Positions 20,961-32,326 of a stretch of DNA of 64,000 nucleotides are shown here, one piece after another (the first letter of the stretch is position 1; each line of letters opens with the position of its first letter). The DNA is taken from the NCBI GenBank assembly GCA_013400115.1, contig VXBP01004182.1, positions 834,026-898,025 on the forward strand. Reading direction: 5' to 3'. This stretch comes from Rhinopomastus cyanomelas. Its lineage: Eukaryota > Chordata > Aves > Bucerotiformes > Rhinopomastidae. Both the position numbers and the translations under genes were made by a program. The notes below the pieces were generated by a model. The model saw only the letters and a program-made list of their open reading frames with translations. It made no database searches and was not told the DNA's origin.

Positions 20961-21324
20961 GATGGTGTGTTTGGTGCTGGGTTTTGCAGCCCTTGTTGGG
21001 TTCTTGACAGTTAGGGACTCACAGTCAGAGAACGTGAAAGGTGTAAAAAGCTCTACAGGTGAAACACAACTTAACCGTGACATCCGTGTGAACAAGTCAC
21101 GCGCAATGAGGAAGAAACCGCAAACAAACAGGCAAAGGGTCAGTTAGTTCTACTGCCGGTTAGAAAGGTGTTGGGTTTCAAACAGAAATTGGCAGGCGGC
21201 TTGCCAAAATGACTATTCCATCTGCAACATGACCAGACACTAGCAATTTTCAAGAAAAAAGAGAAAGTACTGAATTAAAGCTGTAGTGACAGTAGCTCCC
21301 TGTATTTCAAACCTAAGTGCTGTT
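20961..21324. other. Unclassified sequence
   Basis: Non-CR1. A short frame reads FWMVCLVLGFAALVGFL from about 20950 but has no recognisable homology. Confidence 0.4.
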
Positions 21325-21437
21325 CACAGAATCACAGAACATCGGGGATTGGACGGGACCTTGAGGGATCCACAGAAGGATCAACTAGACCAAGTCGCAC
21401 AGGAACATGTCCAGGTGGGTTTTATATGTCTCCAGAG
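21325..21437 (-). mobile_element. CR1 type A 3' end, first of an adjacent pair
   Basis: Inverted tail plus part of the 3'UTR, ending at TGTCTCCAGAGAA, where a second copy's tail begins. Confidence 0.88.
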
Positions 21438-21745
21438 AATCATAGATTGGAGTGACCTTGAAAGATCATCCAGTCCAATCCCCCTGCCACAGCAGGATCA
21501 ACTACATCCAGTTGCACAGGAACATGTCCAGGCAGCCCCTAGACAGCCCCTTCCAGAGCTCCGTTGCCCTCACCATGAAGAAGTTCCTTCTCATATTGAT
21601 GTGAAACCTCCTGTGTTCCAGCTTACACCCATTGCCCCTTGTCCTACCATTAGATGCCCCTGAGCAGAGCCTGCCTCCATCCTCCTGACACCCACCCTTC
21701 ACATATTTATCAACATTAATGAGATCACCCCTCAAAGATCACTTG
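21438..21745 (-). mobile_element. CR1 type A copy, second of the pair
   Basis: Starts again at the tail (TCATAGATTGGAGTGACCTT) and reaches the LEKRRLR region. Minus frame 21735-21502 keeps RGNGCKLEHRRFHINMRRNF. Confidence 0.9.
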
Positions 21746-21821
21746 CAGCTCCCTCAAAAACTCTTGCAAGATGTTAAAAATAAGGTCCATCTTATAAGCA
21801 GGTCTTGTCTATCTTGTTGCT

Positions 21822-22047
21822 TGAGGTTCCATACAAATATCAGAAGGAACTTCTTCCTGGTCAGGGTGACAGAGCACTGGAAGGGGCTGCCTGGGGGGGC
21901 TGTGGAGTCTCCTTCTCTGGAGACGTTAAAAATCTGTCTGGATATGTTCCTGTGTGACAAGATCTAGGTGATCCTGCTGTGGCAGGGCAATTGGACTAGA
22001 TGATCTTTCAAGGTCCTTTCAAATCCCTAATGTGATTTTGTGATTCA
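21822..22047 (+). mobile_element. CR1 type A 3' end
   Basis: From GAGGTTCCATACAAATATCA through LPGGAVESPSLETL-like codons and the tail to TGATTTTGTGATTC. Confidence 0.92.
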
Positions 22048-22135
22048 GGTTGCAAAAGACCCTTGGGATCATCAAGCCCAACCATCAGTCCAACCCCACG
22101 AGTTCACCCCTAAACCTGATCCCCCAACCAACTCA
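22048..22135 (-). mobile_element. CR1 type B 3' end
   Basis: Inverted type B tail (GGTTGCAAAAGACCCTTGGG) abutting the plus-strand copy tail to tail; decays by 22135. Confidence 0.75.
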
Positions 22136-22230
22136 ATCCATTCAGATCCCCAAAACCTGTCCTAGCTGTGCAGTGAATGAGCCCTTGCTACCTTTACATC
22201 TTTAAGCAGCCCCTTGACAGTGTTTTAAAT

Positions 22231-22324
22231 ACTTGGTCTAGGTGGTCCTGCTCTGTCAGGGTGATTGGACTGGATGATCTTTCAAGGTCCCTTCCAATCC
22301 CTAATGTTCTGTGATTCTGTGATT
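22231..22324 (+). mobile_element. CR1 type A 3' tail
   Basis: 94 bases from CTTGGTCTAGGTGGTCCTGC to the GTGATTCTGTGATT end. Confidence 0.88.
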
Positions 22325-22976
22325 AAATTAAACGGTGACAGAGGATGTTTGACACCCATCACTCTTATATGTTATCATGTTAAAAAAAATGAGGCCCTAT
22401 TGTTCCCAAACAGCCAAGTTCTTTTGTCTCCTGAAGAAACTTCGGCATTCTGTGAGAGGTCTGGTTGCTCCAAACGTCGGTAAGTTGCGCCCATATGTTT
22501 TCGGTCGAGTCTTTCATCACGCTGGCCAGCAGTGACGGAATGAGCATGTTTTGATCTCTGTACAAGTTGTTCCTAAAGATCTTGAAAGGAGCAGTTAGGA
22601 AAATCCGAGCACCAAAACATTGCAGATACACTTTCTGGTCTCACTTTCGTGTGATTGTCAGCCAGGGACTATCACAATCGAGGGAACTTGCCAACTCCCT
22701 GCCAAACATGTGATATTTATTGCTGCAGTGGGGATTTCCTCCCAGAGATCTGAAGACAAACTTCTACACATTGTTTCTCCTAGGTAACCTATTCAAATCA
22801 GCAGACGAGATCTGCTAGTAAAGGGAAAATAATCAAAAGAGATAGAGTTTTGATCTGTGAGTTTGTTTGAACTTCATTTTTTTTGGTGTTCAGGTCTCCC
22901 TTCACATAACTGAAAAAAAAATAAGAAGAAGAAGGAAATTGCCTCTTTTCGTTTTTACTCTATAAAATTCGTAACT
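22325..22976. other. Unclassified sequence with a CpG-rich, protein-like open frame on the minus strand
   Basis: Nothing repetitive recognised. Between about 22440 and 22610 nine CpG sites occur in 170 bases, unusual for the AT-rich surroundings. They lie in a minus-strand frame (22640-22380, about 86 codons, no upstream ATG) with balanced amino-acid composition, for example FLTAPFKIFRNNLYRDQNML and IWAQLTDVWSNQTSHRM. A second frame further upstream, running down from about 22790 to a stop near 22660, reads MCRSLSSDLWEEIPTAAINI, offset by a stop and frameshift. It could be a decayed retrocopy or viral relic; I do not recognise it. Confidence 0.35.
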
Positions 22977-23022
22977 GTGACTTGGTCTTGGGGATCCTGC
23001 TTTGGCAAGGGGATTGGACTAG
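22977..23022 (+). mobile_element. CR1 type A tail fragment (fold-back partner)
   Basis: GTGACTTGGTCTTGGGGATC to GATTGGACTAG, then an abrupt switch to a minus-strand copy at the homologous point of the tail. Confidence 0.75.
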
Positions 23023-23302
23023 TCCAGGCCCCCGACAAAAGCAGGATCACGTAGATCAACTCACAAAGGAACAGGGCCAGGTGGGTTTTAAATGTCTCCA
23101 GAGAAGGAGACCCTACATCCCTCCTGGGCAGCCCCTTCCAGCGCTCTGTCACCCTGATTGGGAGGAAGGTCCTTCTCTTATTGATGTGGAACCTCCTCTG
23201 TTCCAGCTGACACCCAGTGCCCCTTGTCCTATGATTAGATGCCACTGAGCAGAGCCTGGCTCCCATCTTCCTGACATCCACACTTCACAAATTTATCATT
23301 AT
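23023..23302 (-). mobile_element. CR1 type A copy
   Basis: Minus frame 23281-22955 keeps MGARLCSVASNHRTRGTGC and RRFHINKRRTFLPIRVTE. Its terminal tail is replaced by the fold-back at 23022. Confidence 0.9.
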
Positions 23303-23389
23303 AGACAGCTTAAACCCATAATTCCCCTGAATGTGTTGATTTCTGCACCACAAACCTCTTGATTAGATCCTAGGAGTTAGAGATGGCAG

Positions 23390-23515
23390 TAATAAATAAT
23401 ATTTAATAATATATTTTCTTTAATTAATATTTATTATACATTTATTTGTTATTTATTTAATATTTGTTATGAATATTAGATAACATTTACTAAATAACAT
23501 CTATTTAAAGATATA
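23390..23515. repeat. AT-rich low-complexity tract
   Basis: Irregular TTTATT/AATAAT units, followed 15 bases later by a CR1 insertion. Confidence 0.8.
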
Positions 23516-23527
23516 GCTTTTTTGGCA

Positions 23528-23690
23528 GAAGGTGGGTTGTGGAGTCTGCTTCTCTGGAGATGTTTAAAACCCACCTGGATGTGTTCCTGTGCGAATTGGT
23601 TTAGGGGATCCTGCTGTGATGGGGTATTGGACTAGATGATCTTTTGAGGTCTCTTCCAATCCCTGGTGTTCTGTGATTCTGTGATTCTAT
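23528..23690 (+). mobile_element. CR1 type A 3' end
   Basis: From GTGGGTTGTGGAGTCTGCTT to GTGATTCTGTGATTCTATTC. Confidence 0.9.
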
Positions 23691-23892
23691 TCATTTAATA
23701 ACAGTTAGAACTCAAATATATACTTCCAGATGTTCCAAAACATCAAAGCAAGTGATTCTTAGTGAATAGTAAATATACAGGCATGAAAGAATGAAGTGTT
23801 TGTTTCGAATGTTACACTGCCATCTAATGCAATGACGGTACATTACATGACAGCTTCTCATGGCTTCGTCACCTGCTTTGGAAGTAGGTGGT

Positions 23893-24306
23893 AGAATCAT
23901 AGAATCCTAGAATCATCAGGGATTGGAAGGGACCTCGAAAGATCATCTAGTCCAATCCCCCCGCCACAGCAAGATCACCTAGATCTTGTCGCACAGGAAC
24001 ATGTCCAGGCGGGTTTTAAACGCCTCCAGAAAGGAGACTCCACAACCCCCTTGGGCAGTCACCCTCACCGGGAAGAAGTTCCTTCTGGTATTTGTATGGA
24101 ACCTCCTATGTTCCAGCTCACACCCACTGGCCCTTGTCCTGTCACTAGATGCCACTGAGCAGAGCCTGGCTTCATCCTCCTGACACACATCCTTCACATA
24201 TTTATCAACATTAACAGAATCACCCTTAGTCTCCTCCAAGCTAAAGAGACACAGCTCCCTCAGCCCTTCATCATCAGGAGAAATTCCACTCCCTTCATAA
24301 TTTTTT
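23893..24306 (-). mobile_element. CR1 type A copy
   Basis: Complete inverted tail (TAGAATCATAGAATCCTAGA) and 3'UTR. The coding part has lost the LPREV codons by deletion near 24057 and is cut at 24306. Confidence 0.92.
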
Positions 24307-24440
24307 GTGGGTAGCTCCACTTATCCAACTCCTTTCCCCTTGTGACGTTCCACTGCCTTCAGCATCTCTGTGGCTGGCTCTGCTTATCCAACTTCTTGTC
24401 CCTTGTCCTATCATTAAGATGAGACTGAGCAGAGCCTGAA
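24307..24440 (-). mobile_element. Rearranged CR1 pieces with local duplication
   Basis: Contains CR1 motifs out of order (TTCCACTGCCTTCAGCATCT, then CCTTGTCCTATCATTAAGATG). The segment CTTATCCAACT...CCTTGT occurs twice, at 24318-24343 and 24384-24408. Confidence 0.65.
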
Positions 24441-25127
24441 CTGTAGAAGCCTCTGAAGAGCAGTGGGAAAGATGAGACCTCTCCTGTTTTCTAGCATCAT
24501 GTGCCTTGTCATATGTGACAACATGATGCACAAACCCTTTGGTAGGCACCCAGCAGTTTCATGTGTTTCACAAGACCTTATGTGTAGATAGAAGCGGTCC
24601 CTTCAGGTACTCTTAGAAACCTGTCAGGGTAAATAACCTTCCCCTATAAACACAACAGCCCTTTGACAACATTTTGACAGGAAGGCAGTCTCTGCTTTAA
24701 AACTGCTTTAGCATCCCCTCTCGTTGCGTCACTGCTGTCGAATCCTCTCCTGCCTGAAGTAAGGAACTTGAGAAGGAAGAGGAAAGGGTTAAGAGCTGCA
24801 CCGTGGAGCAGGTGTGTTGGTTACCACAGCCTCAGCCTACTTCTTGGCCCTCTTGCTGCGCAGGTGTTGAACATCAGCATTTCCATCCTGTTTGATATCT
24901 GGGCTTTTGTGTTTGTCATCTGGGGACTTTTACACTGCAGCCTGTAGGAAAACCCCTGGCGCTTTGTTGTTCAGGCTGAAGAGGATGAAACAGAACTGAT
25001 TCTACATTTAAAAAGACCAGGGCAGCTCTGTCTGTCAGTCTAGGAGGTGGAGGGGTTTTATTTTTAACCTCATAGATTCTATTGCCACAGATCTCCCCCT
25101 ACAAAACGATGGGAACTGAAAGGTAAG
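24441..25127. other. Unclassified sequence
   Basis: Unique sequence. No repeat or gene recognised. Confidence 0.45.
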
Positions 25128-25853
25128 GAACTGGTACCAGTATAGGCTGAGGACTGACCTGTTGGAAAGCATTGCGAGAGAAGGGGACCTGGGGGTCCTT
25201 GTCGCCAGCAGGATGACCATGAGCCAGCAGTGTGCTTTTGTGGCCAAGAGGGCCAACAGTATCCTGGGGTGGATCAGAAGCAGGGGTGGTTAGCAGATCC
25301 AGAGGAGTTCTCCTCTCCCTCTACAATGCCCTGGTGAGACCACATCTGGAATATTGTGTCCAGTTCTGCGCCCCTCAGTTCGAGAAGGACACAGAGCTGC
25401 TGGAGGGAGTCCGGCACACAGCAATGAGTATGATGAAGGAAGTGGAGCATCTCCCCTATGGGGAGAGGCTGAGGAAGCTGGGTCTCTATCTTGGAGGAGA
25501 CTGAGGGGTGACCTCATTAATGTCTAGAAGTATATGAAGGGTGGGTGTTGGGAGAATGGAGCCAGGCTCTGCTCAGTGACATCTAGTGATAGGACAAGGA
25601 GCAATGGGTTTGAGCTGGAACATAGGAGGTTCCATATGAATATCAGAAGGAACTTGTTCCCAGTGAGGGTGATAGAGCACTGGAAGAGGTTGCCCGAGGG
25701 GGATGTGGAGTCTCCTTCTCTGGAGATGTTCAAAACCCACCTGGATATGTTCCTGTGTGACTGGATCTGGGTGACCCTGCTGTAGCAGGGGGATTGGACT
25801 GGAAGATCTTTTGAGGTCAGTGCCAATCCCTAATGTTCTGTGATTCTGTGAAC
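25128..25853 (+). mobile_element. CR1 type A, one of the longest copies
   Basis: Starts around TACCAGTATAGGCTGAGGAC and runs to a complete tail. It preserves RPHLEYCVQFCAPQFEKDTE, a short deletion after GLYLGGD, then TRSNGFELEHRRFHMNIRR and RLPEGDVESPSLEMFKTHLD in a second frame. Confidence 0.95.
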
Positions 25854-26752
25854 ACAAGAAGCTATATTGTCATATAATCTACTGCAAGACTCTGAAGCTG
25901 CGTGTTTGCTCCTTGACAACAATTTTTGACAAATCACACCAAAAATTCCGGTTCATATGGAAGATGTTACCAGCTGTGTCATAAGCTCAAGGCACTTTGA
26001 GGGGCTAAACTTGACTTTCTATCCTTGTATGATGGTGTTTCCTGCACTATGACATCCCGCCAGTCCTCAAGCTGCATGCGTAAGGACTGGAAGGTTTGTT
26101 TCTGGTTCTTTTAAATCTCTTTATCAGCTACTGCACCCCTGTGTTTTCACATTGCATCTCGCAGCGTAAGCGAAGGTGCATTTTCTCATCGGGTGAAAGA
26201 CACCGAATGGCTCTCTCTTTAAAACAGAGAAATCCTCTTGAAACCGCAGAGGCTGCCTAGAACCCATCTAGATGTCACTGGTACTTCATCACTCATCCTG
26301 GTAATGCTAACCAGCTGCTGGCTTAGTGTCTGCCACTAAGAGTCCACGTGGGAATCTCCCTTCTCCTCAGATCGTCAGGGGGCTTCAACAATTGGTCCGT
26401 ATTAGCAAACTGCTTTATTGCCCCTTGAAACCTCAGCTGAAAGTCGCAGTGTTGTGCTTTGAATCGCTTTCATGTCTGAACATGACCGGCAGAGAACTGC
26501 TTCATTAACTTTGTGGAAAAGACATCAGAAAAAACTTCATGCTGAGCCGAGGTGCCAAAAAGGGAAGTAGTTACACCTTCTTTTAGATTAACCCTGCTTC
26601 GTGGTGATGGGCATCAATATTTCTATTTCCACTAGAAAACGAACTGTTTTCAAGAGCATTTTAGGAAGACAAAATTGATGATAAGAATTATTACAGTAAA
26701 AAGAACATTTTAGTTAAAATATATTCTTCTGAATACCCAGGGATTTAAATCT
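25854..26752. other. Unclassified sequence
   Basis: Unique sequence between two CR1 copies. Nothing recognised on either strand. Confidence 0.45.
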
Positions 26753-26829
26753 AGGGGATCCTGTTGTGGTGGTGGGATTGGACTGGATGATCTTGCAAGG
26801 TCCCTTCCAATCCCTAATGTTCTGTGATA
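26753..26829 (+). mobile_element. CR1 type A 3' tail
   Basis: 77 bases, GGGGATCCTGTTGTGGTGGT to AATGTTCTGTGATAT. Confidence 0.85.
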
Positions 26830-27172
26830 TGTCTTGGCTCAAAGGTTGCTTCAGCACTAGCAATCAAGTGATGCAGACAGACTGAAAAGAAAAGCCTGCT
26901 CCAAAGTTTGTGTTCCAGTATTCATGGTAAAAATTATACTGGCAAAGTGTTTTTGAAGCCAAGGAAAACCTCAGAAAAGGCTCCAAATGCCATTGGACTG
27001 AGAATATCAAAGAGAAAATGGTCACTAGACTGGATCTGTATTTATATAAATGTATTTGATAAGAAAGTTTTTCCCCTCCTATATCTCATTATACAATATA
27101 ATCTGATTGTTATTTAAAAATACCTTCGATCTATAAACTTTGGAATACATTTAACATGCAGAGATATGTATA

Positions 27173-27602
27173 ATCATAGAATTATAGAATTATATAATCA
27201 TTCCGGTTGTAAAAGACCCCCAGGATCATGGAGTCCAACCATCAACCCTACTCTGCAAGGTCACCCCTAAACCAGATCCCCCAACACCACATCTAAGTGT
27301 CTTTTAAACTCATCTAGGGGTGGGGACTCAACCATCACCCCAAGCAGCCCAGTCCAGTGCCTGGCTGCTCTCTCTGGGAAGAATTTCTTCCTCATGTCCA
27401 ATCTAACCCTCCCCTGTTAGAGCTTGAAGCCCTTCCCTCTGCTTCTGTCACTAGTTACTTGTGAGAAGAGCCCAGCACCAACATCTCTCCAGTGTACTTT
27501 CAGATAGATGTAGAGAGTGATGAGGTCTCCCCTCATCGTCCTCTTCCTCCAGCCAAACAGCCCCAACTCTCTCCATCTCTCCTCATCAGATTGTTTCTCC
27601 AG
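27173..27602 (-). mobile_element. CR1 type B copy
   Basis: Inverted tail with an expanded AATTATAGAATTATATAATC end, 3'UTR and C-terminal coding block (minus frame keeps ELGLFGWRKRTMRGDLITLY and VGAGLFSQVTSDRSRGKG). A close relative lies at 47893-48300. Confidence 0.93.
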
Positions 27603-27817
27603 GGAAAACGCAGAGGGTAGTGAGGGTCTGGTAGAATTCCAGCTATGTAATGATAGTGGTGAGCAGCAGATTTCCCAGTGAAATGGGATCTGCTCTGTTT
27701 TGCAAGTTCTTTCATCAAGCATCACCGGAAAATCCACGCAACGTGATTCCAATAGGAACAAAGCAGTGAGAGAGAACTGCAGCTAAACCTGAGTGTTCCA
27801 GTGTGTTTTGTGGAAGT

Positions 27818-28055
27818 GAGCTGAGACATAGGAGGTTCCACATCAATACAGAAGGAGCCTTTCCATGGTGAGGATGACAGAGCACTGGAAGGTGCTGCTC
27901 AGGGGGTCATGGAGTGTCCTTCTCTGGAGATGTTTAAAACCCGCCTGGACATGTTACTGTGACAAGATCTAGGGGATCCTGCTGTAGCAGGGGAATTGGA
28001 CTGGATGGTCTTTTGAGGTCCCTTCCAATCCCTGATGTTCTGTGATTCTGTGATC
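27818..28055 (+). mobile_element. CR1 type A 3' end
   Basis: From GAGACATAGGAGGTTCCACA to GTGATTCTGTGATC, with small deletions around GTTACTGTGACAAGATC. Confidence 0.92.
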
Positions 28056-28684
28056 TTGTCTTTTAAACCTCAGAACGCAGCAGTTTTGCTTGTGTTGCTG
28101 GTATTGATTGTAACGATAGAAATACTGGTGTTTGCTCTTCCTATGCAAAACCCACATGGGCTTCTCTGCTCCAACATGAAAACATGAAATAATGGGTATG
28201 AAGTGTTAAAAGTTGCGACAGACAGCAGTGAACTCTTCCCACTCAACCTTATTTCATCCTCCTGTGCTTATGATACTATCTTTAATAACACAGTCACATA
28301 GAGTTTCTCTCCCAGGAGACCTCTGGCTTGTAGAGCGAATAGTAGTTATCCAGCACCGCTTTTCATCCCCTGTGCGATGTGGTTTTGCCTCAGGCTCTAT
28401 TTACGTTACATCATCCAAGACCCTGACTGGCTACGAAATTATTCATCTATTTCCCTGGGAAGTTCTCTCATTCTCCTATCACACCAGCTAATTGTTTCAT
28501 GGCTGCTCCTAAACCTATCATTACCAGTCCTTTGAAAATGTGTTATCAGTATCATCCTTTGCAGGGATGGAGCTGCAGTGCAAAGAGGTCAAGGGCAGAC
28601 TGACTGGGGCCTTTTTTTGGTGGCCTAAGCTGGAACAAGAAGAGTTCTTTTGTTTCAAGAAACATCTAATTTGTTGAAATCAGT
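28056..28684. other. Unclassified sequence
   Basis: Unique sequence. No repeat or gene recognised. Confidence 0.45.
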
Positions 28685-29090
28685 ATCACAGAATCACAGA
28701 GCATAGGGATTGGAAGGGACCTTGAAAGATCATCCAGTCCAATCCCCCACCAGAGAAGAATCACCTAGACCAAGTCACATGGGAACATGTCCAGATGGGT
28801 TTTAAATGCCTCCAGAGAACGAGACTCCACAACCTCCCCGGGCAGCCTCTTCCAGGGCTCTGTCACCCTCACTGTGAAGTTGTTCTTTCTCATATTGATG
28901 TGGAACCTCCTGTGTTCCAGTTGACACCCATTGCCCCTTGTCCTACCATTAGTTGCTACTGAGCAGAGACTGGCTCCATCCTCCTGACACCTACCTTCCA
29001 CATATCTCTGATACCCATCTTCCACATATCTATAAACACCCTCACTGTGAAGAAGTTCCTTCTCATATTCATGTGGAACCTCCTAAACTC
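28685..29090 (-). mobile_element. CR1 type A copy with an internal repeat
   Basis: Inverted tail, 3'UTR and C-terminal codons. The region around ACCTTCCACATATCT is doubled, and the segment CCCTCACTGTGAAGAAGTTCC recurs at 29038-29090, so a second small piece is joined on. Confidence 0.88.
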
Positions 29091-29156
29091 TTAATGAGTA
29101 ATGGAAATCTGCACTAAAAGAATTCAAAAATCTTTTAAACTATAAATTGAAAATGT

Positions 29157-29252
29157 TAGTCTAGATGAACCTGCTCTGGTGGGGGGATTGAACTAGATGA
29201 TCTTTTGAGGTCCCTTCCAATCCCTAACGTTCTGTGATTTGGTGATTCTGAG
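29157..29252 (+). mobile_element. CR1 type A 3' tail (tail-to-tail with the next)
   Basis: From TAGTCTAGATGAACCTGCTC to GTGATTTGGTGATTCTGAGG. Confidence 0.85.
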
Positions 29253-29257
29253 GCTAA

Positions 29258-29350
29258 ATCATAGAATCATAGAATGATTTAGCCTTAGAATCACAGAACA
29301 TTAGGGATTGGAAGGGACCTTGAAAGATCATCTAGTCAATCCCCCTGAAT
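29258..29350 (-). mobile_element. CR1 type A 3' tail (inverted partner)
   Basis: Starts ATCATAGAATCATAGAATGA, then repeats the tail start at 29290 and runs to CTAGTCAATCCCCCTGAATG. Convergent with 29157-29252. Confidence 0.85.
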
Positions 29351-30355
29351 GTCCCCCAGATGATTTCGTAGTTGCACAGTAGTTACCCAGAATGAGCACT
29401 AATGTCACATTATTGTCATAACGAAGAGCTTTTTACTTCCTCCTCTGGTTGTTCTGACCATTATAAATCCTTATCTTCTTTCTGGCTCTGCAAGCCACAA
29501 TCAAATCGGAAGACTAGCTTCCAGCAAGAAAAGCAGTAGCTAGAAACGAAGGAGAATAGAAGGGCTTGGAAAGAAATGGAGAACAAGAGATAACAAACCC
29601 ATTGTTTTGATAAGAACTTGGGGAAAACCAAAGGATGCTCACTGACAGGCATTTTGATCTTGTCAGTTAACTTTTGACACAGGTGGAGCGCTCTGCATAG
29701 ATGAGGGTGGAAGTAACACTTCCAGACAAGTAGAGGCACAAAGGAATTTGAGATGATCTCCCTAATGAAACCCAGAGCTGCAGCACTGTGAGAAAATTAA
29801 AGCTTGGGCCAAGAATCAAAGAGAAGCTCAAAATGCTTCAGAAGGCTTTTTATAGTCTAGGATCAAGGAGGTTTCAGCTTTTAGTGTGCAAAGGGCTACT
29901 AATGATCTGCTAATCTGTGCGCAGCATTTATATTGTTTTCCTTGTCATTTCTAAGGGTCTATCAAAGCCTCCACGGAAGGTTTTTTGTGTTGGGAATCAG
30001 ATGTGGCTATGGGTCCAGCACATATAACAGCACCTTGGTTCATGTGATGTTCAGAAGGACGTGGAATGCTTTTAGGACTGTCTAAAGGTTAAAGACTTTA
30101 AACACTACTACTCACTTCAGTCACATTCTGGGAGCAGAGAGTAGACAGAGACCAGAACAGAAACACCTGGAGTGCATTTGCCCTGCAATGAGACCCCAGC
30201 TAGCAGCTACACAGACCCCAAATCTATAGAATTTGCTTTTGAATTTGCCCTACATTTTAAATAAACTTTCAGAATAGCCCAGAAGGCAGCAGCAAGGGAA
30301 ATTTGAAGCAGAGTTTGAAAAGTAATGTCTTTATTTGTGCACCATGTGCTATAGA
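29351..30355. other. Unclassified sequence
   Basis: About 1 kb of unique sequence. The minus-strand frame 29739-29461 has no recognisable domain. Confidence 0.45.
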
Positions 30356-30518
30356 CTTGGTCTAGGTGATCCTGCTGTTGCAGGGGGATTGGACTAGAGG
30401 ATCTTTCGAGGTCCCTTCCAATCTCTAATGATTCTATGATCTTGCTGTGGTAGTGGGATGGGACTAGATGATCTTTCAAGATCCCTTCCAATCCCTAACA
30501 TTCTGTGAGTCTGTGATA
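30356..30518 (+). mobile_element. Two CR1 type A tails in tandem
   Basis: First tail 30356-30440 (ends CTAATGATTCTATGAT), second 30441-30518 (CTTGCTGTGGTAGTGGGATG to GTGAGTCTGTGAT). The second starts exactly at the end of the first. Confidence 0.88.
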
Positions 30519-30585
30519 ATAACAATGTTCTGATTCTTAAACCTTCCAAGTCTTCTCATATATTTCAGTCTAACGCACACAGTTT

Positions 30586-30908
30586 ATCACAGAATCACAG
30601 AACATTAGGGATTGGAAGGGACCTCGAAAGATCATCCTGTCCAATCCCTCTGCTACAGCAGGATCCCCTAGGTCCAGTCGCACAGGAACAAACCCAGGTG
30701 GGTTTGAAATTATCCAGAGAAGGAGACTCCACGACCCCTCTGGGCAGCCCCTTCCAGGGCTCTGTCAACCCTCACTAGGAAGAAGTTGCTTCTGAGATTG
30801 ATGTGGAACCTCCTCTGTTCCAGCTTACATCCAATGCCCCTTGTCCTATCACTGGATGCCACTGAGCAGAGCCTGGCTCCATCCTCCTGACACCCACCCT
30901 TCATATAT
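30586..30908 (-). mobile_element. CR1 type A copy
   Basis: Complete inverted tail. Minus frame 30904-30710 keeps EDGARLCSVASSDRTRGIG and RRFHINLRSNFF. Confidence 0.93.
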
Positions 30909-31951
30909 TAACGATTAATTAATGATGTCCAACATGAAAGTTGGTAATTGTAGGTACTGATGAGTCAGACCCTTAATTTTACAGCCATCTATCTTTTTTT
31001 CATGCGGGCTATTCAGGTGTCTAGGAGAAGTCTGCTTTCTGTTGCCTGTGCATTAATTTTTATTAAAAAAATGCAGCAAATGGGAATGTTCGTGACACAG
31101 GAGGGAATCTACTGCCTTCTGTAAGAAGATATTGATATGGTCTCTACTAAGGTGACAACGGGTGCTGCCAATAGCAGCGCAAACAGCAGGACACAGCGTT
31201 TCCTTAGCTGACCAGCAGCTCATGCTCTACTGTGCCAACAGCAGGGCTTTGTGGATGACTGTCAAAACTCTTGTGGTCATTTTGTCATTTTCTTCTCTGC
31301 TTCTGGCAGCTGAAAAACCCAGGGGTTCTCAGGTTAAGTGGCTCGAAGAGCTGCATGCATTTTGCCCTCTGTTTTGTTATTTCCATGCGGGAAATGTAAT
31401 CAAGATTGTCCCTAGTGCCATAATGAAATGTTCAGAGGAACTATGCTTGTAAAAACCTGGCCAAGGCCTGGAATTGTTTTCTACCTGAACTTTTCCCATT
31501 GAAACAGATGAGTTGGCAAGCGTCAGAGCTGAAATAACTTCTTGCCCTCTGGAGAGAGGGTGATTCCTGCAGGTCAGAGCAGAGGTTACTGGTGGGTCAG
31601 CTGAGACAGCCATCACAGCAGCTATCTGCACAGCGTTTAGTCTTTAAGCAAACCAGAGATGTTATAATGTGGAACTGCTGCTTCTCGGGTGAGTTTCCTA
31701 AAGTCATTAAGAAAAGACAGCTTATTAATCCTGAAATTATTGAGAAAACCCCTTAAACACCGTCTCTAAACAGATGCATCTGTTTAAATACTGCTGGCTG
31801 GGGTGCTTTTCCAGTTACAGCACAACAAAGCTGACCAAATGCCAGAACCATTCAGAGACCACAATCTCTTGACTTTTATTTTATGTTTCTAGCATATTTG
31901 ACTGAGCGCAGTGTGTTCAGGGGAGCGATGCTTTCCATGGATGATACGAAT
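30909..31951. other. Unclassified sequence
   Basis: About 1 kb unique. A plus-strand frame at 31162-31452 (96 codons) shows no family signature. Confidence 0.45.
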
Positions 31952-32052
31952 TCCTGTGCGGCTGGATCTAGGCGGTCCTGCCCCAGTGAGGGGATTGGAC
32001 TGGATGGTCTTTGGAGCTCCCTTCCAATCCCCAATGTTCTGTGATGCTGTCT
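31952..32052 (+). mobile_element. CR1 type A 3' tail
   Basis: From CCTGTGCGGCTGGATCTAGG to TGTTCTGTGATGCTGTCTC. Confidence 0.85.
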
Positions 32053-32326
32053 CATTGAAAGCACAAACATTCACATTCTGACAAGAGCAAACGGCCACTG
32101 AAATCCAAATCTGACCGGCCAACTACAGTTTCTATACAAGATTTACAGTCTGGTGTGAATGCTCTTGAAAAACCAACCCTAACTTTCTTCATATGTTTTT
32201 GAACTACTGGAAAGCTATTATTTCAATGAACACTTTTGGCTCAGTAAAAATATTCATACAGAGAGTTGTGAAGAGAATTGATAGTCGGATGACATTGTGG
32301 ATGCTTCTTTTTCATTTCAGGCCCAG

